Assembly: GCA_037974665.1 (NCBI GenBank)
Contig: CM075767.1
Location: 4,001,501 to 4,065,500, forward strand
DNA length: 64,000 nucleotides
Direction: 5' to 3'
DNA from: Ehretia macrophylla
Lineage: Eukaryota > Streptophyta > Magnoliopsida > Boraginales > Ehretiaceae
Shown: positions 34,171 to 47,047 of the stretch, piece after piece
Numbering within the stretch: the stretch's first letter is position 1
How the letters are laid out: each line of letters begins with the position of its first letter
The notes under the pieces: generated by a model
What the model was told of the DNA's origin: nothing
The model's input: only the letters and a program-made list of their open reading frames with translations
Databases searched by the model: none
Program-made: the position numbers and the translations under genes

Positions 34171-37100
34171 TGTGATACCCAGACCCAGCATGTAACGAAT
34201 AGTACCTACTTGCATGTACTTATGTGTTTACTTTAAATGTTTGGTTATAATTACATGTTTATGTTAATTTATTCATTTATTTATACTATTTCACATTTCT
34301 TGAAATACGTGTAAATAATATTTAGTAAATTTAAATGAGACAGTTACCTTGGTAAAATAATTATTAAAAATTATTTTATTGCATTTAGGTGCTAGTTTAC
34401 ATTATTTTCAATTAATTGAATAAGTAGCACCTCAGCCCGGGTTAAATTTTCAAGTCTTCTATTTTTCTAAAATTTTATTTTTCTCATGTTACTTGGTATT
34501 TATTTAGTATTCGTTCACTGAAATTATGTGCATAGAATACCTAGAACATGAGATATAAAATAGTTGTATCCTTGAGTGAATAATATAAACTATAATGCAT
34601 TTTGGGCCATTTGGTACTAGATTTCTCTACAGCCCAAAGCCTAATCTTCTATCTACATATAAACACATAAAATAAATATTTTATTTACTAAAATTCACCT
34701 TACTGATATTTTAATTGATATAAATTTACTATTTGAATGTGAAGTCTCGGACCTGAGAATAATTATTTTTAATATTATCACCATTTACTTTTATTTAAAA
34801 TGTATTTAATTGATCAACGAGAATTAATTAATTATGATTTTTAATATTTATATTAATTTAAATTATATTGATATAGCTTGTTTGGGACCATTATCTTATT
34901 ATTTTATTTATTTAAATTATTTTACATGTCTTTTTATTAATTTTTTTTTACTATTCGAATAGGAAGCCCAAGCCGGGATCTGAAAGAGCTAATTATTATT
35001 TTAATAATCATATTTATTTATTTATTTTTTCTTCAAACCCAAATGAGCTGGCTTAATATTTTTAGTAAAAACATTTATTTAATTGGCTCGGACCTGAACG
35101 GGCTATCTTAATATTTTTAATAATAAATGTATTTATGTGAATTTCAACTCACTATCAGAAATGATTATCTTATATTTATTATTTATTTATATTTAACTGA
35201 TTTATATTTCACAAGCCCGAAGACGATTTTAGTTTAATTTATTTATTTTATCTGCTTTAATAATTATCTTACAAGGATTAATCTATAAATTCGATCAGTG
35301 TTATTTATGTGCATTGCATGCCCGGGAAGGTAGAATTAAGCAATTTTGATATGTTCGGGCTTAGATGTTATTTTACTCGGGCCTAGTTTTTATTTCGTTT
35401 AAACATTAGTAGACATTTTAAATGCATTAATTTAATTTTTCCATTAGTTAGTTAGTTTTAGTTTTTACATAAGAAAAAAAAAGAATGAAAGCCAACCAAA
35501 GTCAACTCGTGAAAATCTAATGTATTGGCTTAGTTTATTTTGTTAGTTATTTTAGCTTTTGTTAGTCTAGTCAGCAAGGCTATTTAACAAAGCAAGTGAA
35601 TTGTATTTTTGGGGTAGATTCAGCCGAAATGAAACAAAGCAAGAAAGAAAAAAAAAACGTGAAGAACAACTAGGTTCTAGAAGGAAAAAAAAAGGGAAAA
35701 CACTTGGGGCTTTTGGATTTTGGAGCAAGATCAAGGTGATTGCTAGATGATTAAGCTAGTTCCTTGTGTGTTTAAGCTTCTTGGAGGTGAGGGAAATTTT
35801 ATATTTTGTGCATTTAAATTCTAGGGTTTATATTGAATTTTTGTAATTGTTGATTTTTGTTATATTTTTGCTTAGAAATGCTCGTAGTACCTCTTATTAT
35901 GCTTGGGGAACACTCTTTTATGGTTTATTAGCCCTTGTTATGGTTAGAATTAAAGATTGAAACTTGTAAGGAGATGATGAATAGTAAAAAAATTTAGGGT
36001 TTTGCTATAACTTACTAATTAGAGTGAATTGATGCTTCATTTAGATGCTCTAGACATTATTGAAAATAGCTAGAAGTTCACACGTAGTTAAAGTGCCCGA
36101 AATCGAGTTAAAATGCAAATTAGCTAACTTTTTAAAAAGGGGGTTTTTCACGAAATATAATCTAGACTCATTTGGACTTTGGATTAGGTATCCTTGGGGC
36201 ATGGAAGCACTTTTAGTGTTTTTGTTGCGTGAAATTAAGGTCCGGATAGGGTAGGTGTAGATAAAATCCGCTCAGGGCATTCCTGAACTTTTGTCTCCAA
36301 AACGGGTTTTCATTGCCTTTATAGGTGTCTTTTGGCTTAATTAGGAATGTATAATGATTAGATTGTGGTTTTGTAACTTAGAAATGCGTATAGGAGAAGA
36401 ATAACTTGGTTAAAGAAATGGGAAAAGTAGTATTTGACTACTTTGATGCTTATAAGTGTTTGTAGATGTGTTATTATGTACTTATATGATTATTTAAAGT
36501 GTAATTGAGCTATTTGAGAAGGTTGTGGGAAAAGATAAGTTGTTTGCCTCTTTTGGGATTAGAACCTTGAATCTTGTACGAAAGTAAAATTGCTTAGTTG
36601 TCAAAGGGGAAATAGTGTCAACGTTTAATTAAATGTTGGAGATTGCTTTCTAATTGATTGATTAGGTGTTTATATGCATTTGTATAGCATGTGTATACCC
36701 TATTGGTGAGGTTTGTGATTTGAGTTGCTTAGCTACCTTGTTGGGATATGTGCATATTTTGATTGTATTGTTATATTACTTCTAAATTGTAACTATATGC
36801 GAGGGCCTTAATGAGTTTTATGCATGATAGAGAATGAGAGGTACATGATAATTGTATTATATTATAAGTTTAAAGTGTAGTCACTTTTGTTGCTATGAGG
36901 TGGATGATTCATTACCTAGACTGTTAGAATTCTAATGTAGTGAATGCCATTTGCAAGATCAAAGAAATGATTTAAAGTACTTGCATAGTATTATGTGAGA
37001 ATATGTTGTACCTTGTCTATGTGGTTGTACTGTTCTTATTACACGTTAGTGTCTTGGAATTGGTCAACTAATAATTAATTACGCTTGTGTGGAGTATTTA

Positions 37101-38332
37101 TCTACTTGGAGAAGTTTGTGAGTTGAGCCATTAATGTGATTTTATTGTGTTGGTTACGAATGTCTTTAGGAGATTCTTTGTGATAAGTATATGTTCTATT
37201 GCATGCTAAGGTTGATCCATTAAGCCAATCCAAGGTGTTGAAAGTAGACTGACATTAGTTCTTGTATCCTTTAGCTACCTGGTAGAGGTGAGGGAGTCTC
37301 CATCTCTTCTGTGCATCTTAACTTGATTTATTGTTTCTAAATTGAATTATTTAGTAATTGATAAAGTTTATATGTATTATTTTACTTGCTATCTTGAGTC
37401 TTTTCGTGTTATTTGTGATTAACTGCGAGGGTGGCCTACTTTGTCTTTCCTTTTACGTGATTTGATATTCTCGTTTCTCGTGATCTTGACCTGGGGTTGC
37501 GCAACCTTTTCAGACATGGTAGCATCGAAAAGCACGGGCGGCATCGGGCTTGCCGTGCTCCCTTGACTACCATAGTGCCTATTCCATTTCTCTCGCTGAG
37601 TATACTCTACTACACCAGAGGTGTGGTTCACCTGCTGGGCATATGGACCTACCTCAAGAGAAAGGGTCGTAGGATCGGGGTACATCCGGAGTACCCCATT
37701 TTGGAGGAATAAGGGTTTTGCCGGCACTTGCTTGAAGATCTTGGTTCGTGGCTCGTGATGGAAGACAAGTGGAACCGTATCCTTTATATACGTGATTAAA
37801 TACTTGTCCATTTAGCTTTGTTAGTTGGTGTTGAAAATGTTGTCATCTTGTTGCATATCATATAGCACTTCCCGGTTTACTGCATCACCTCCCTCACTGA
37901 GTAACTTTGGTTACTCATTTCTCATTTTAACATGTTTCAGGAAAACCTGTGGTTGGATGCTATGTGCTGGTCTATGTGCAGGAAATGCAAGTTACTAGTT
38001 GTATGTGTTTAGTTTTGAGATTATGAAACCTTGTGTATGTTTTTATTGTCTAAAAGGTTGTAACATAAAGTAAAGCTTGTATTCTTGTATAAGTTAGGAA
38101 CTGTAGATGGGTTGTAATAACTTCAATGGTTCACTTGATTGCCTAGTTAGTTGCATGCTTGTGTGAATGGTATTGTACCATGGACTTGGATTGTAGTTTT
38201 GAGGATAAGTGACTGCTTGCAGGTGAATTAATAGCCCTATAAACAAGGGAGACTATGTTCGTTTTCCCTCATTTTTCGTGACCTCGGGTATTGGAACGGG
38301 GCTCCGGTCTCGTGAGGGATCGGGGCATTATA
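34171..38332 (+). repeat. Gypsy-D 5' LTR
   Basis: It starts TGTGATACCCAGACCC and ends GAGGGATCGGGGCATTATA; the near match of a tRNA-Met primer site (TGGTATTAGAGC) begins at 38337. At about 4.16 kb it is very long. Landmarks: a weak CTACTTT hairpin near 37425-37450, the GGGGTACATCCGGAGTACC block near 37677-37695, 'cgtatcctttatatacg' near 37776, and hairpin 2 with its CAG at 37899-37940. Apart from these I see no features in 34171-37400 beyond AT-rich sequence. Confidence 0.8.
37899..37940 (+). other. LTR hairpin 2 and CAG site in Gypsy-D
   Basis: GAGTAAC (37899-37905) pairs with GTTACTC (37910-37916) around TTTG, after 'ccctcact'. It is followed by 'atttctcattttaac' and ATGTTTCAGG, the CAG ending at 37940. 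Confidence 0.65.
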
Positions 38333-39069
38333 GAAGTGGTATTAGAGCTTAGTTAGCTCTCAGCCGGGACATGGTGCTCGGTCTGTTGGGTAGCAATCCT
38401 GAGTGCGTGCATGTAAAGTGTGTCTTGAATTGATGTGTGTACTTGTTTGGAAGACTTGTGTGTCTTGACTATATATGTGCCTTTTATGACTTATTTGTGT
38501 AACAAGTGAAGATTGTGTAATATGTGTATTGTGTTTTGTGATTATGTGTGCACCTATGTGATCTCCTTGTGTAATAAATGAAACTTATATGGTATGTTTA
38601 TTTATGTGATTAATTATGCATGTAAGTGATTTTTTGTAATAAAGTGTATAAAGTGTTTATCTTATGTAAAATCCACCGCATACATGTATTACCCGTTAAT
38701 ATAGTAAGTGAACGCTCTTCCCTATAAAGAGATGACCAGTAGCAGCTTACTTTGAGATGTAGACCAATAGAGAGATGGAATGGTTGATCAGTTGACTATT
38801 GATGGTCATTGAAGAGAACTTAGTGCTCAGGGGGTTATGTTCAGTAATTGGCTTTGGTATACTTCTTCAACATTCTTCTATAGAATTCTGATTTGGGTTT
38901 ACAGGCAGTGTTCAATTTTGTATGTAGTGCATATTCTCTGAGCTCTCATTCGATCCTCTTGTCCGGTATTTCTTAGTCTTTTGCTCGGGGATTTTGTATG
39001 GACTTCTATTATGGTATCCCTTTGGTATTCTTATTGAAACTCTTGTCGGCATTCCTACTCTGCCTTCAT
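38333..39069 (+). other. Gypsy-D interior, left part: primer site, leader, TTCTTATT domain
   Basis: The primer site is at 38337-38348, followed by 'ttagttagctctcagccggga', a leader motif shared with A, B and E. Then comes a leader rich in 'tgtgtg' and, from about 38860, the TTCTT/ATTGG-rich domain, cut at 39069 by Gypsy-B. The last five bases (ttcat) are the B target duplication. Confidence 0.65.
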
Positions 39070-39300
39070 TATGATAACCCGAACCCGGCATGCATTTAGT
39101 AGCATTTAAATTGCATTTAATTAAGTGTTATCTTAAATGTTAGTGTTTAATTGCATTTGATTACGTGCTTATATTAACTTATTCAATTGTATCTTAACAT
39201 TAACTTCATAATTCTTTAAAATATTCTAGAAATAGTTAAATTAATTATTTTTTTAAATGAATAATGATTATTTTGATTATTTTAATAATTGGTTTTAATT

Positions 39301-39731
39301 GGATCTCGATCAGAGACAATACTGGATGGAATACCGTGAAGTCTAACAATCTGATCCAGATAGAGATCCGTCAGCTTTGTAACCTCATCTCCCATCCTCA
39401 TTGCAATAAAATGAGCTGTCTTCGTCAAACGATCCACGACAACCCAAACTGCATCATTACCCCTCGGTGATCTAGGCAACCCTGTGACGAAGTCCATCGT
39501 AATATGCTCCCATTTCCACTCTGGTATAGCCAACGGCTGAAGCAAACCTACAGGTCGTTGATGCTCGGCTTTCACTCTTTGACAAGTCAAACATCTAGAT
39601 ACAAACTGAGCAACCTCTCTCTTCATGTTGTTCCACCAGTAATGTTGCTTCAAATCCCGATACATCTTGGTTCCACCGGGATGAATAGTATATTTAGAAT
39701 TATGAGCTTCCTCCAGAATACCTCGCCTCAA
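39301..39731 (-). pseudogene. Gypsy-C integrase, N-terminal and core part
   Basis: Leftward: EEAHNSKYTIHPGGTKMYRD and CLTCQRVKAEHQ (HHCC zinc part), WKWEHITMDFVTGLPRS, and the DDE-type core start VVVDRLTKTAHFI. Only the first part of the domain is present. The order, with integrase after RNase H, is that of Ty3/Gypsy. Confidence 0.8.
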
Positions 39732-39803
39732 GCCCGGTTCATCGGGAACACAAACCCTGTTCCGAAACCGAAGAATACCGTCCTCATGCAGTTTGAAGTC
39801 AGA

Positions 39804-41150
39804 CTAATCACCCGTGATCTGATCATTGATCTTCTGAAGTTTAACATCAAGTTGCTGAGCTTCCCTGATCTGAGACAATAATAAAGGCTGAATACGGAGA
39901 TGTGAACACATCACTCCAACCTGAGTCAACTCTGGTCTCCAATAACTAAACTCCTCAAGAACCTCCCACTTCTTGACAGCCAAACAAGAAATACTAGCCT
40001 TCCAGCTGAGAGCATCTGCCTCAACATTTGCCTTTCCAGGCAGATAATTGATAGAACAATTATAATCTCCAAGAAGCTCCATCCACCTCCGCTGGCGCAT
40101 ATTCAACTCCTTCTGTGAGAACAAGTACTTCAGACTCTTATGATCAGTGAAAATTTCAAACTTACTTCCCCACAGATAATGACGCCACTTCTTGAGTGCA
40201 AAGACAACTGCTGCCAACTCAAGATCATGAGTCGGATAATTTTCTTCATAAGGTTTCAACTTTCGAGAAGCATAGGCAATAACTCGGCCATCCTGCATAA
40301 GAACACATCCCAAGCCCTCCTTGGATGCATCGCTGTAAATGACCATATTATCGGTCCCCTCTGGTAGAGCAAGTACTGGAGCGGTAGTTAACCTCTTTTT
40401 CAACTCCTGAAACCCACTCTCACACTTCTCATCCCAATTAAAGATAGTCCGTTTCTGAGTCAACTTAGATAGTGGCCCCGCAATCTTCGAGAAGTCCTTG
40501 ACAAACCTACGGTAATAACCCGCCAAGCCAAGAAAGCTACGGACATCAGTAACACTCTCTGGCCGCTTCCAAGACATCACCGATTCAATCTTAGTGGGAT
40601 CTACAGAAATACCGCTCTGTGTAATAACATGGCCAAGAAAAGAAATCCGTTGCAGCCAAAATTCACATTTGCTGAACTTGGCAAACAACTGATGCTCCTG
40701 CAACTTCTCTAATACAAGCCGTAGATGTTGCTCGTGCTCCGATTCAGATTTAGAATAGACCAAGATATCATCAATAAAAATTACCACGAACTGGTCCAAG
40801 TACGGCTGAAAGACTCGATGCATAAGATCCATGAATGCTGCCGGTGCATTAGTTAAACCAAAGGGCATAACAACAAACTCATAATGCCCGTACCGAGTCC
40901 TGAAGGCAGACTTCAGAACATCCTCCGCACGAATCCGAAGCTGATAATACCCCTGCCTCAAATCAAATTTAGAATAGACTTTGGCTCCCTGAAGTTGATC
41001 AAACAACTCATCAATCAGTGGCAAAGGATATTTATTCTTGATGGTCACCTGATTCAAACCACGGTAATCAATACACAATCTCAAAGTACCATCCTTCTTC
41101 TTCACAAATAAAACAGGATCTCCTCAAGGTGAAGAACTCTGCTGAATGAA
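39804..41150 (-). pseudogene. Gypsy-C reverse transcriptase and RNase H region
   Basis: Leftward from about 41105: [47 protein letters not shown], and the catalytic FIDDILVYS near 40770. Then come the [19 protein letters not shown] thumb/connection, RNase H with [15 protein letters not shown] near 40330, and [20 protein letters not shown] near 40110. This is a typical chromovirus RT. It is part of a fossil element. Confidence 0.9.
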
Positions 41151-42075
41151 TCATTTCTTCAATAACTCCTGTAACTGAGTCTTTAACTCCTTCAACTCAG
41201 CTTGTGCCATCCGGTACGCCGATTTAGAAATAGGTTGAGTACCGGGAACAAGATTAATCACAAACTTTATATCCCTCTCTGGCGGCAACCCTAGCAACTC
41301 CTCGGGAAATACATTAGGATATTCCCGGATAATAGGGACTTCTTCTAGCTGTAGCTTATCAGATGGCTTGTTGATCAAATAAGCTAGATAACCCGAACAC
41401 CCCTTACTCACCAACTTAACGGCTTTAGTTGCTGAGATAACAAAACTCGTCTTAGCACCCCGGTTACCCGCTACCTCTACTACTGGCTGATCCGGTAAGC
41501 GAAACTGTACTACTTTGGTTCTACAGTTCAACTGGGCATCATACTTAGAAAGCCAATCCATACCCAGAATAACATCATACCCCTGGATAGGAAATAAGAT
41601 AAGGTCCGAAGGAAAATTATGCCCCTTAACATGTATTATACAATCCTTACATACGAAGCCAGTAACATACTTATCAGTCAAAGAGGTACTAATCTCAATC
41701 ACATAAGGTAATCTTTCAGGTTGTAATTTAACACGTTGCACACAAGTAGGAGTAATGAAAGAATGCGTAGCACCAGAATCAATCAACACTTTAACAAGTT
41801 GATCAAGTATAAGGAAGTTACCTTCTACCACTGCAGTCTCCTCAGGCATCTCTTCCATATCAACTGCGTAAGCCCGAGCCTGAACCCGCTGCTGCTGTGG
41901 TACACTGCCCGTAGGCCTACCCTGGTAACCCTGAGTCGCTGCCCGACCCTCAGTCCTCGCATATCTAGGGCAATCCTTCGCCCTATGCTCGATGCTACCA
42001 CAACCCAAACATGTCCCTGCCTTTACCCTGCAGTCGGACTCCACATGCCCTGGGCGCTTGCAGTAATTACACTAC
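41151..42075 (-). pseudogene. Gypsy-C zinc knuckle and protease region
   Basis: Leftward: CLGCGSIEHRAKDC (knuckle, C-x2-C-x4-H-x4-C) near 42005-41965, a Gln-rich linker, then the aspartic protease VLIDSGATHSFITP near 41795-41755, its GYDVILGMDWLSKY core and the [18 protein letters not shown] linker before RT. The protease would process the Gag-Pol chain. Confidence 0.85.
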
Positions 42076-43127
42076 GATGATGTGGCACTAACACTGCCCC
42101 TAGAAGAACCAGAAGCTGATGAAGCAGCTGATACAGCCTGCTGCTGAGGTCTCACCACACTAGGCCTGTACTGACCCTGAGACTGGGCTGGCTTATACTG
42201 AGTCTGAACCTGATATGGCCTCTGCTGAAACTGAGGCCGATAGTAACTCTGCTGACCCTGTGGCCTATAAGAACCCTGCTGGGCTGGTGGCCTATAGACA
42301 ACCTGCTGTACTGGAGGCCTATATATAACCTGCTGGCCCTGTGGCTGATACGGCCTCTTACTAGGCTGACTGGAGACAATCTGATCCCCTTTCCTCTTCT
42401 CTAACCTAGAAGCTGCATCAAAAGCCTCAGTAAAGATATCATAGCGATTCAGAGCCATTACATCCTGAATCTCGGGCCTCAATCCCAACATAAATCTACG
42501 GGTCTTCCTCTCCTCCACAGCTACAAACTCCGGTGCATACCGGGACAACCTAGTGAATGTAGCCTCATACTGAGCCACAGTAGAATCCCCTTGTACCAAA
42601 GACAAGAACTCAGCCTCTCTCCTCTCCCGTGCAACCCTCGGGACATACTTATCCCTAAAAGCAGTCAGAAAGGTATCCCAAACATACGAAACACCCCGGG
42701 TCTCCCAACTGGCTCTCACAGTGCGCCACCATTCCTCTGCCTCATCATCAAGCAAATAGACAGCACAAGTCACCTTCCTCTCATCAGTGTACCCGAGAGA
42801 ATCAAAATTTTTCTCTAACTTACTAATCCACGACTCGGCCTTCCTATCATCAGGCTCTCCCTGAAATCTAGGAGGATAGTACCCCAGAAACTCCTTCATA
42901 GTACCTCGACCGTGATTACCACCCTGTACATTCTGTATCTGAGCCTGCAACGCCTGAGTCTGAGCAGCCTGACCTGCTAACAACTGGGCCTGCCCAGCCA
43001 TCAAATCTGCAATCCGATCCATTGCTACCCCTAACCTGACATCACCCCTATCACTGCCCTGTGCCACATTACCAGGGACCTCATCTACAATCTCGGGCCT
43101 ACCACGAGTCCTCGATCTACCGGCCAT
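42076..43127 (-). pseudogene. Gypsy-C gag
   Basis: The ATG at 43127 gives MAGRSRTRGRPEIVDEVPGN; I chose it over the longer open frame to 43181 because related gags start the same way (MAGGRPRRQ in E). The retrotransposon gag core FQGEPDDRKAESWISKLEKN, DDEAEEWWRTVRASW and DSTVAQYEATFTRLSRYAPE is well kept. A tail of Tyr/Arg/Pro/Gln repeats (YRPPAQQ, YRPQGQQ types, about 42360-42170) follows and leads to the knuckle. Gag builds the particle. Confidence 0.85.
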
Positions 43128-43403
43128 CGTACTAATCAAAGAGTTAGCACATGTTATAGCACATAAACATATTATATACAACTTTTAACACATAAACAAC
43201 AAACTCATATAAAGCACATAGATCACATAAGTTTCAATCACATAAGCAAATTGATCACATAATCACATAAGCACTTAAATCACATAATCACTTAATCATT
43301 TAATCATACCAATACATATTTCACTTTTCTTTCTTTTCATACATATTTCATGCTAAGACCTTTACCCACATTCCGAGAATACCCCGGCTGACAACTAACA
43401 TGC

Positions 43404-43415
43404 GCTCTGATACCA
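43404..43415 (-). other. Gypsy-C primer binding site (initiator Met tRNA)
   Basis: TGGTATCAGAGC on the minus strand, six bases inside the LTR end at 43422. Confidence 0.9.
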
Positions 43416-43934
43416 CTTAAATGTCACGCCCCAACTCGACCCCACCTACAATCAGTCAGGACGCAACGGAATTTCGGCAGCATAACGACAGTAAATAGAT
43501 TTTCGAGGTTCTAAACCAACCTCATTAATAACATTAAACATCCAATTCTATAACCATACAAACAACAACTCCTCAACAGCATAACAACACACAACATAAC
43601 CGTAATATACAATAATCAGTCTTCGTTATCTGCCTCCGTTCCAACATAACATACAATACCTTAACCTTATCATAAATTTCAAAAATAAGTTGAGACCTAT
43701 CTAAAAACTTAACCATAGACAAAAGAAAGCCACTAAGTTAACATCATTTGGATCATCATCTTTTCAACATCTATTACAATAAGAACCATAAAGCATATAA
43801 AAGTCTACTAAGCTAATGTACATGACATTAAACAACATAGAATCATGGATAAGACTCAGGAACATATGACACGTCCACGTAAGGCACATTTTCCTCCTCA
43901 GGAGGCACGTACCCGTAATCCGGCTCTGCAATAC

Positions 43935-43977
43935 CTGTAAGCATGCAATAATAGAGAGTGAGCTTATATACATAAGC
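43935..43977 (-). other. LTR hairpin 2 and CAG site in Gypsy-C
   Basis: GCTTAT and ATAAGC pair around GTAT (minus strand), followed by 'ctcactctctattattgc' and 'TTACAG/G'. Same order as in A, B and D, with a different stem sequence. Confidence 0.5.
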
Positions 43978-44449
43978 CCAATGAGGATCCGATAGATCTC
44001 GAGCAAGGTCTACTAAACACCTTGGAATAATCCTTTGAGTCAGTAAACACACAATAACAATAATAACATTATCATCACATAACTATATAACCATTCAATA
44101 AAGGATACTCTATTTGGTGTAGCTCCATACGCCATCATGATCTCAACCGTTCTTCTTATAACTCCCCATTACTCACGCATCCGAGGTACCTCACTAGCCC
44201 CTCCCTCCATGACACCTCCGTCATGCGAGCTGGGGGTAGCCTATGGCAGTCATGCCGTTATCAACCCGACAGCCCAACGTTGCCCGAGAGGTGGCACACA
44301 CATACCAAGACTCCATAATCATCAATCAATCATCAATCAATCAATCAATTAGGAGATCAGCAACGAAAGTGCCCGATTCCCGAACTCAATAATAATCAAT
44401 CAATAACATCACTATAACATCAATATTTAATTAAACAACAAACAACGAA

Positions 44450-44476
44450 GTTAGATGACAAAGTAGGCCATCTAAC
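44450..44476 (-). other. LTR hairpin 1 in Gypsy-C
   Basis: An 8-base perfect stem, GTTAGATG with CATCTAAC; on the minus strand the loop reads GCCTACTTTGT. It lies about 1.03 kb from the LTR end. Confidence 0.6.
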
Positions 44477-46209
44477 CGGACATGCATTATATACACAATT
44501 AAACCCTAAATTACTCATCAACAACTCACCATTCAACACTCAAACACCACCCAACCATCTAAAGGCATCGTTCAAGAAATTAAAGAATGACAACCTAAAC
44601 TTCTAAAATTCATAACTTACAATCTACTAATCCAAACATTGCCAAATCAGTTTCTATCACTCACCCATTCAACCTACTACATTAGCCCTCTCGGAAATCC
44701 ACCATAACACCTCCAAATCATGCCCGATAACCCTAAAACCCTAGGATGTCTTGGCTGGATTTTCCGGATTTTCACACGAACAATGTAATCGAAAATTCAG
44801 CATTACAACAGCGCTAACACGTAATTATCAAGTATTTAGAAATCGACGGCAATCGATTTCGATCAACACAACTCATTTAATTCAACTTTGAACATTTTAA
44901 TCAAAATTAAATACCCGAAAAATAAAAATTATGCTACCTCCGACAGAAATTTGTAGTATTGCATCAAAATGATCCCTAGCATGCAAGGAGCAATAATATA
45001 TCATCAGATTTCAATTCTAACGGTTAAATTTTCATTTATGAGCAAAAGTATAAAAATGACATTTTGAGATCTAGAATTTTTCTCTCACCTTTGATGCGAT
45101 ATAAGCCTAGGAATGCGTGAAGTGCGTGCCCAACAAGCAGAATCCAAGTCGGTGCGAAGTTCTACGGACAAAAACCAAGTTTTTCTTTGAAAATTTGGAT
45201 TGAAAAGCTTTGAAATCTCTTTTCTTTTTCTCTCCTTCTCACGGCAATGTGTGTGTTTGTGATGGTGTTTTGTGTTATTTTTAGTGTGTGTAGGTGATAT
45301 AAGCTTATATGGTCAACAATTAAATAAAGTCAAAGTTAGTTTAAATTAGTATTTTTGTGTTTTCTTGACTTTAATTGCATTTTCTTGATCACCAAAGTTC
45401 AAAACATTTATTCAACACCCAAGCTAGCTCAAGTAAATTATTTTTAGGTGACAAGAAGTTTTACAATCCAATAATTTCACCCGAGTCGGCTTAAAACTCG
45501 ATTTTCGCAAAAGTCGGTGTAAAAACCCTAATAAATTCTTAAGCCGATTTTAAAACCGTTTTCATCAAACACAGGTCTATTAAAGTCCGTGGACTAGGTC
45601 TAGAAGGGTTAAAAAAACCAGTTTCAAAATTTTAGCGGACGTGCGTCCAAAACACTATTCACTAAAAGACGACGATAAAATTTCTGATCCCGTTTTTGAT
45701 AAAAATTTCATGAATGCACATTTAGCACGTATTAGTAGTATTGACATCAAAATTATAACTTTCTAGGTCCTATAGCACATAAACAGATCATATGCACTCA
45801 AAATGAGGTATAGCACGTAAAACGAGATAAGCAGAAAAGTGGGGTTTCACAGGACCGGCCTTTGATAAAATTAGAAATTAGACAAAGAAACGTAAAGGGG
45901 CCGTTTGACCAAAAGTTGACCGTGCTAGAATTGAGTTGGGGGTTTTGCAATTGAGGGCATGGAAGCACTTTTGGCACTGTTGTGGCGTTGATTGAATGAC
46001 CGGTTAGCATAGCTGTAGTTCAAACACAGTAGGTGGACTTTCAGGCCTCGGGTGAGAAAGTGAAGTTTAGTGACATAGAAACGTGCCTTGTAGTGCCTAA
46101 GTGAATGTAGTGAAATCGGTTTCCTAATCTCGTAGTTCGTTTGCTCGTAATTGCCTTTGGAAGTTAGAGATTGAATAGTGATATTTGTCGTTTTCGTGTT
46201 TGAACTGCT

Positions 46210-46394
46210 TTTTTGTTGTTGATAATTCAGTGGTATTTTATTGAAAGAAAAAGGAAAAGTACATCAAAGTACACAATGCATGACACCTGGTGTCACAATC
46301 AAGAAAATGTAGAAAAAAGCAAAAGCAAAATTGGTCGCAGACCAAAGGCAACAAAAGACATGAAGACGAACAAAAAAAAACAAAGAGAAGTTAA
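46210..46394 (-). mobile_element. LINE-4: short 3' LINE piece with clean target duplication
   Basis: 185 bases holding only the 3' UTR of the LINE family: T's from 46210, a 'ttcagtggtattttattg' end, and 'ggtcgcagacc'. It is flanked by TTGAACTGCT at 46200-46209 and 46395-46404. The other B LTR (about 60287-60296) has the empty site with one copy of that decamer. It is a severely 5'-truncated insertion, younger than B. Confidence 0.92.
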
Positions 46395-47002
46395 TTGAAC
46401 TGCTATTACTTGTTTAATTGGTGTTCTTGTTACTATTAATGATAGTTGTGCTTGAAAAGTTAATTGAATGCTAGTATTGATTGTAAATGCTTGATATCTC
46501 ATTTATCGCCTCTAATCTATATTGTTGTGCTATCACTCGTTTATCGCCTTGTATCGTGTCTTGCATTGCATAGTGTCAGGCACGTGAGTGATGGGCTTCT
46601 CTGGGTAGTCTCGGGCTGCCAGTGTTGGTTGCTCTAGCTCCGTGTCCTATTCCCATTCTCGCCTGGGTTGCCTCCCAGGGAGATTTGGGTCGTAGAATTG
46701 ATTGGATACTTCCGGGGTATTCCAAACTAAAGTTATAAGGTGGTTGCGCGCTTATTGTCATTGTTGTCAACATCAAGCTCGAGATTGATGTATCGCTCGT
46801 GAAATGGTACATTGCTCGTATGAGTGAACCATAGCCTTCAGAGTGTGGTATAGCTTTGAATGGTTGTGTTAATGCTTTCTTGATTGTTTATTATATTGTC
46901 GTTTGTATTGAATGCTTTCTTATTGACTTTATTGCTTAACTGTGTCTATTTGCATTGCACGACTTTCTTTCTCTCCACCTCGATATCTGTCTCGCCCTCA
47001 CT

Positions 47003-47047
47003 GAGTATACGTGTTGTGTATACTCACTCCTCACCACCACATTTCAG
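47003..47047 (+). other. LTR hairpin 2 and CAG site in Gypsy-B 5' LTR
   Basis: GAGTATAC (47003-47010) pairs with GTATACTC (47018-47025), after 'ccctcact'. 'actcctcaccaccac' and ATTTCAGG follow, the CAG ending at 47047. Same at 60895-60939 in the 3' LTR. Confidence 0.65.

Larger units (their letters stand above)
39301..45851 (-). mobile_element. Gypsy-C: antisense Tekay-like element, one LTR
   Basis: Reading leftward: 5' LTR (45851-43422), primer site (43415-43404), gag, protease, RT, RNase H and the first part of integrase. The left limit at about 39300 lies directly against the B LTR, and no second LTR is present. B LTR sequence resumes at 45852, which corresponds to 59946 in the other B LTR. 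The coding part is better preserved than in A, with only a handful of breaks. Without a second LTR its age cannot be estimated. Confidence 0.85.
43422..45851 (-). repeat. Gypsy-C 5' LTR
   Basis: On the minus strand it starts TGTGAAACCCCACTTTTC at 45851 and ends GGGGTCGAGTTGGGGCGTGACA in two adjoining blocks at 43422. Length is 2.43 kb. Hairpin 1 is at 44450-44476 (GTTAGATG with CATCTAAC around a loop containing CCTACTTT) and hairpin 2 with its acceptor-like CAG at 43935-43977. A small aatc repeat lies at 44318-44350. Confidence 0.8.

Noticed and set aside
37419-37811. 130-codon minus-strand frame in the D LTR
   Set aside because: Lies across LTR landmarks (hairpin 1, GGGGTA block) on the opposite strand; no domain and no counterpart in other LTRs.
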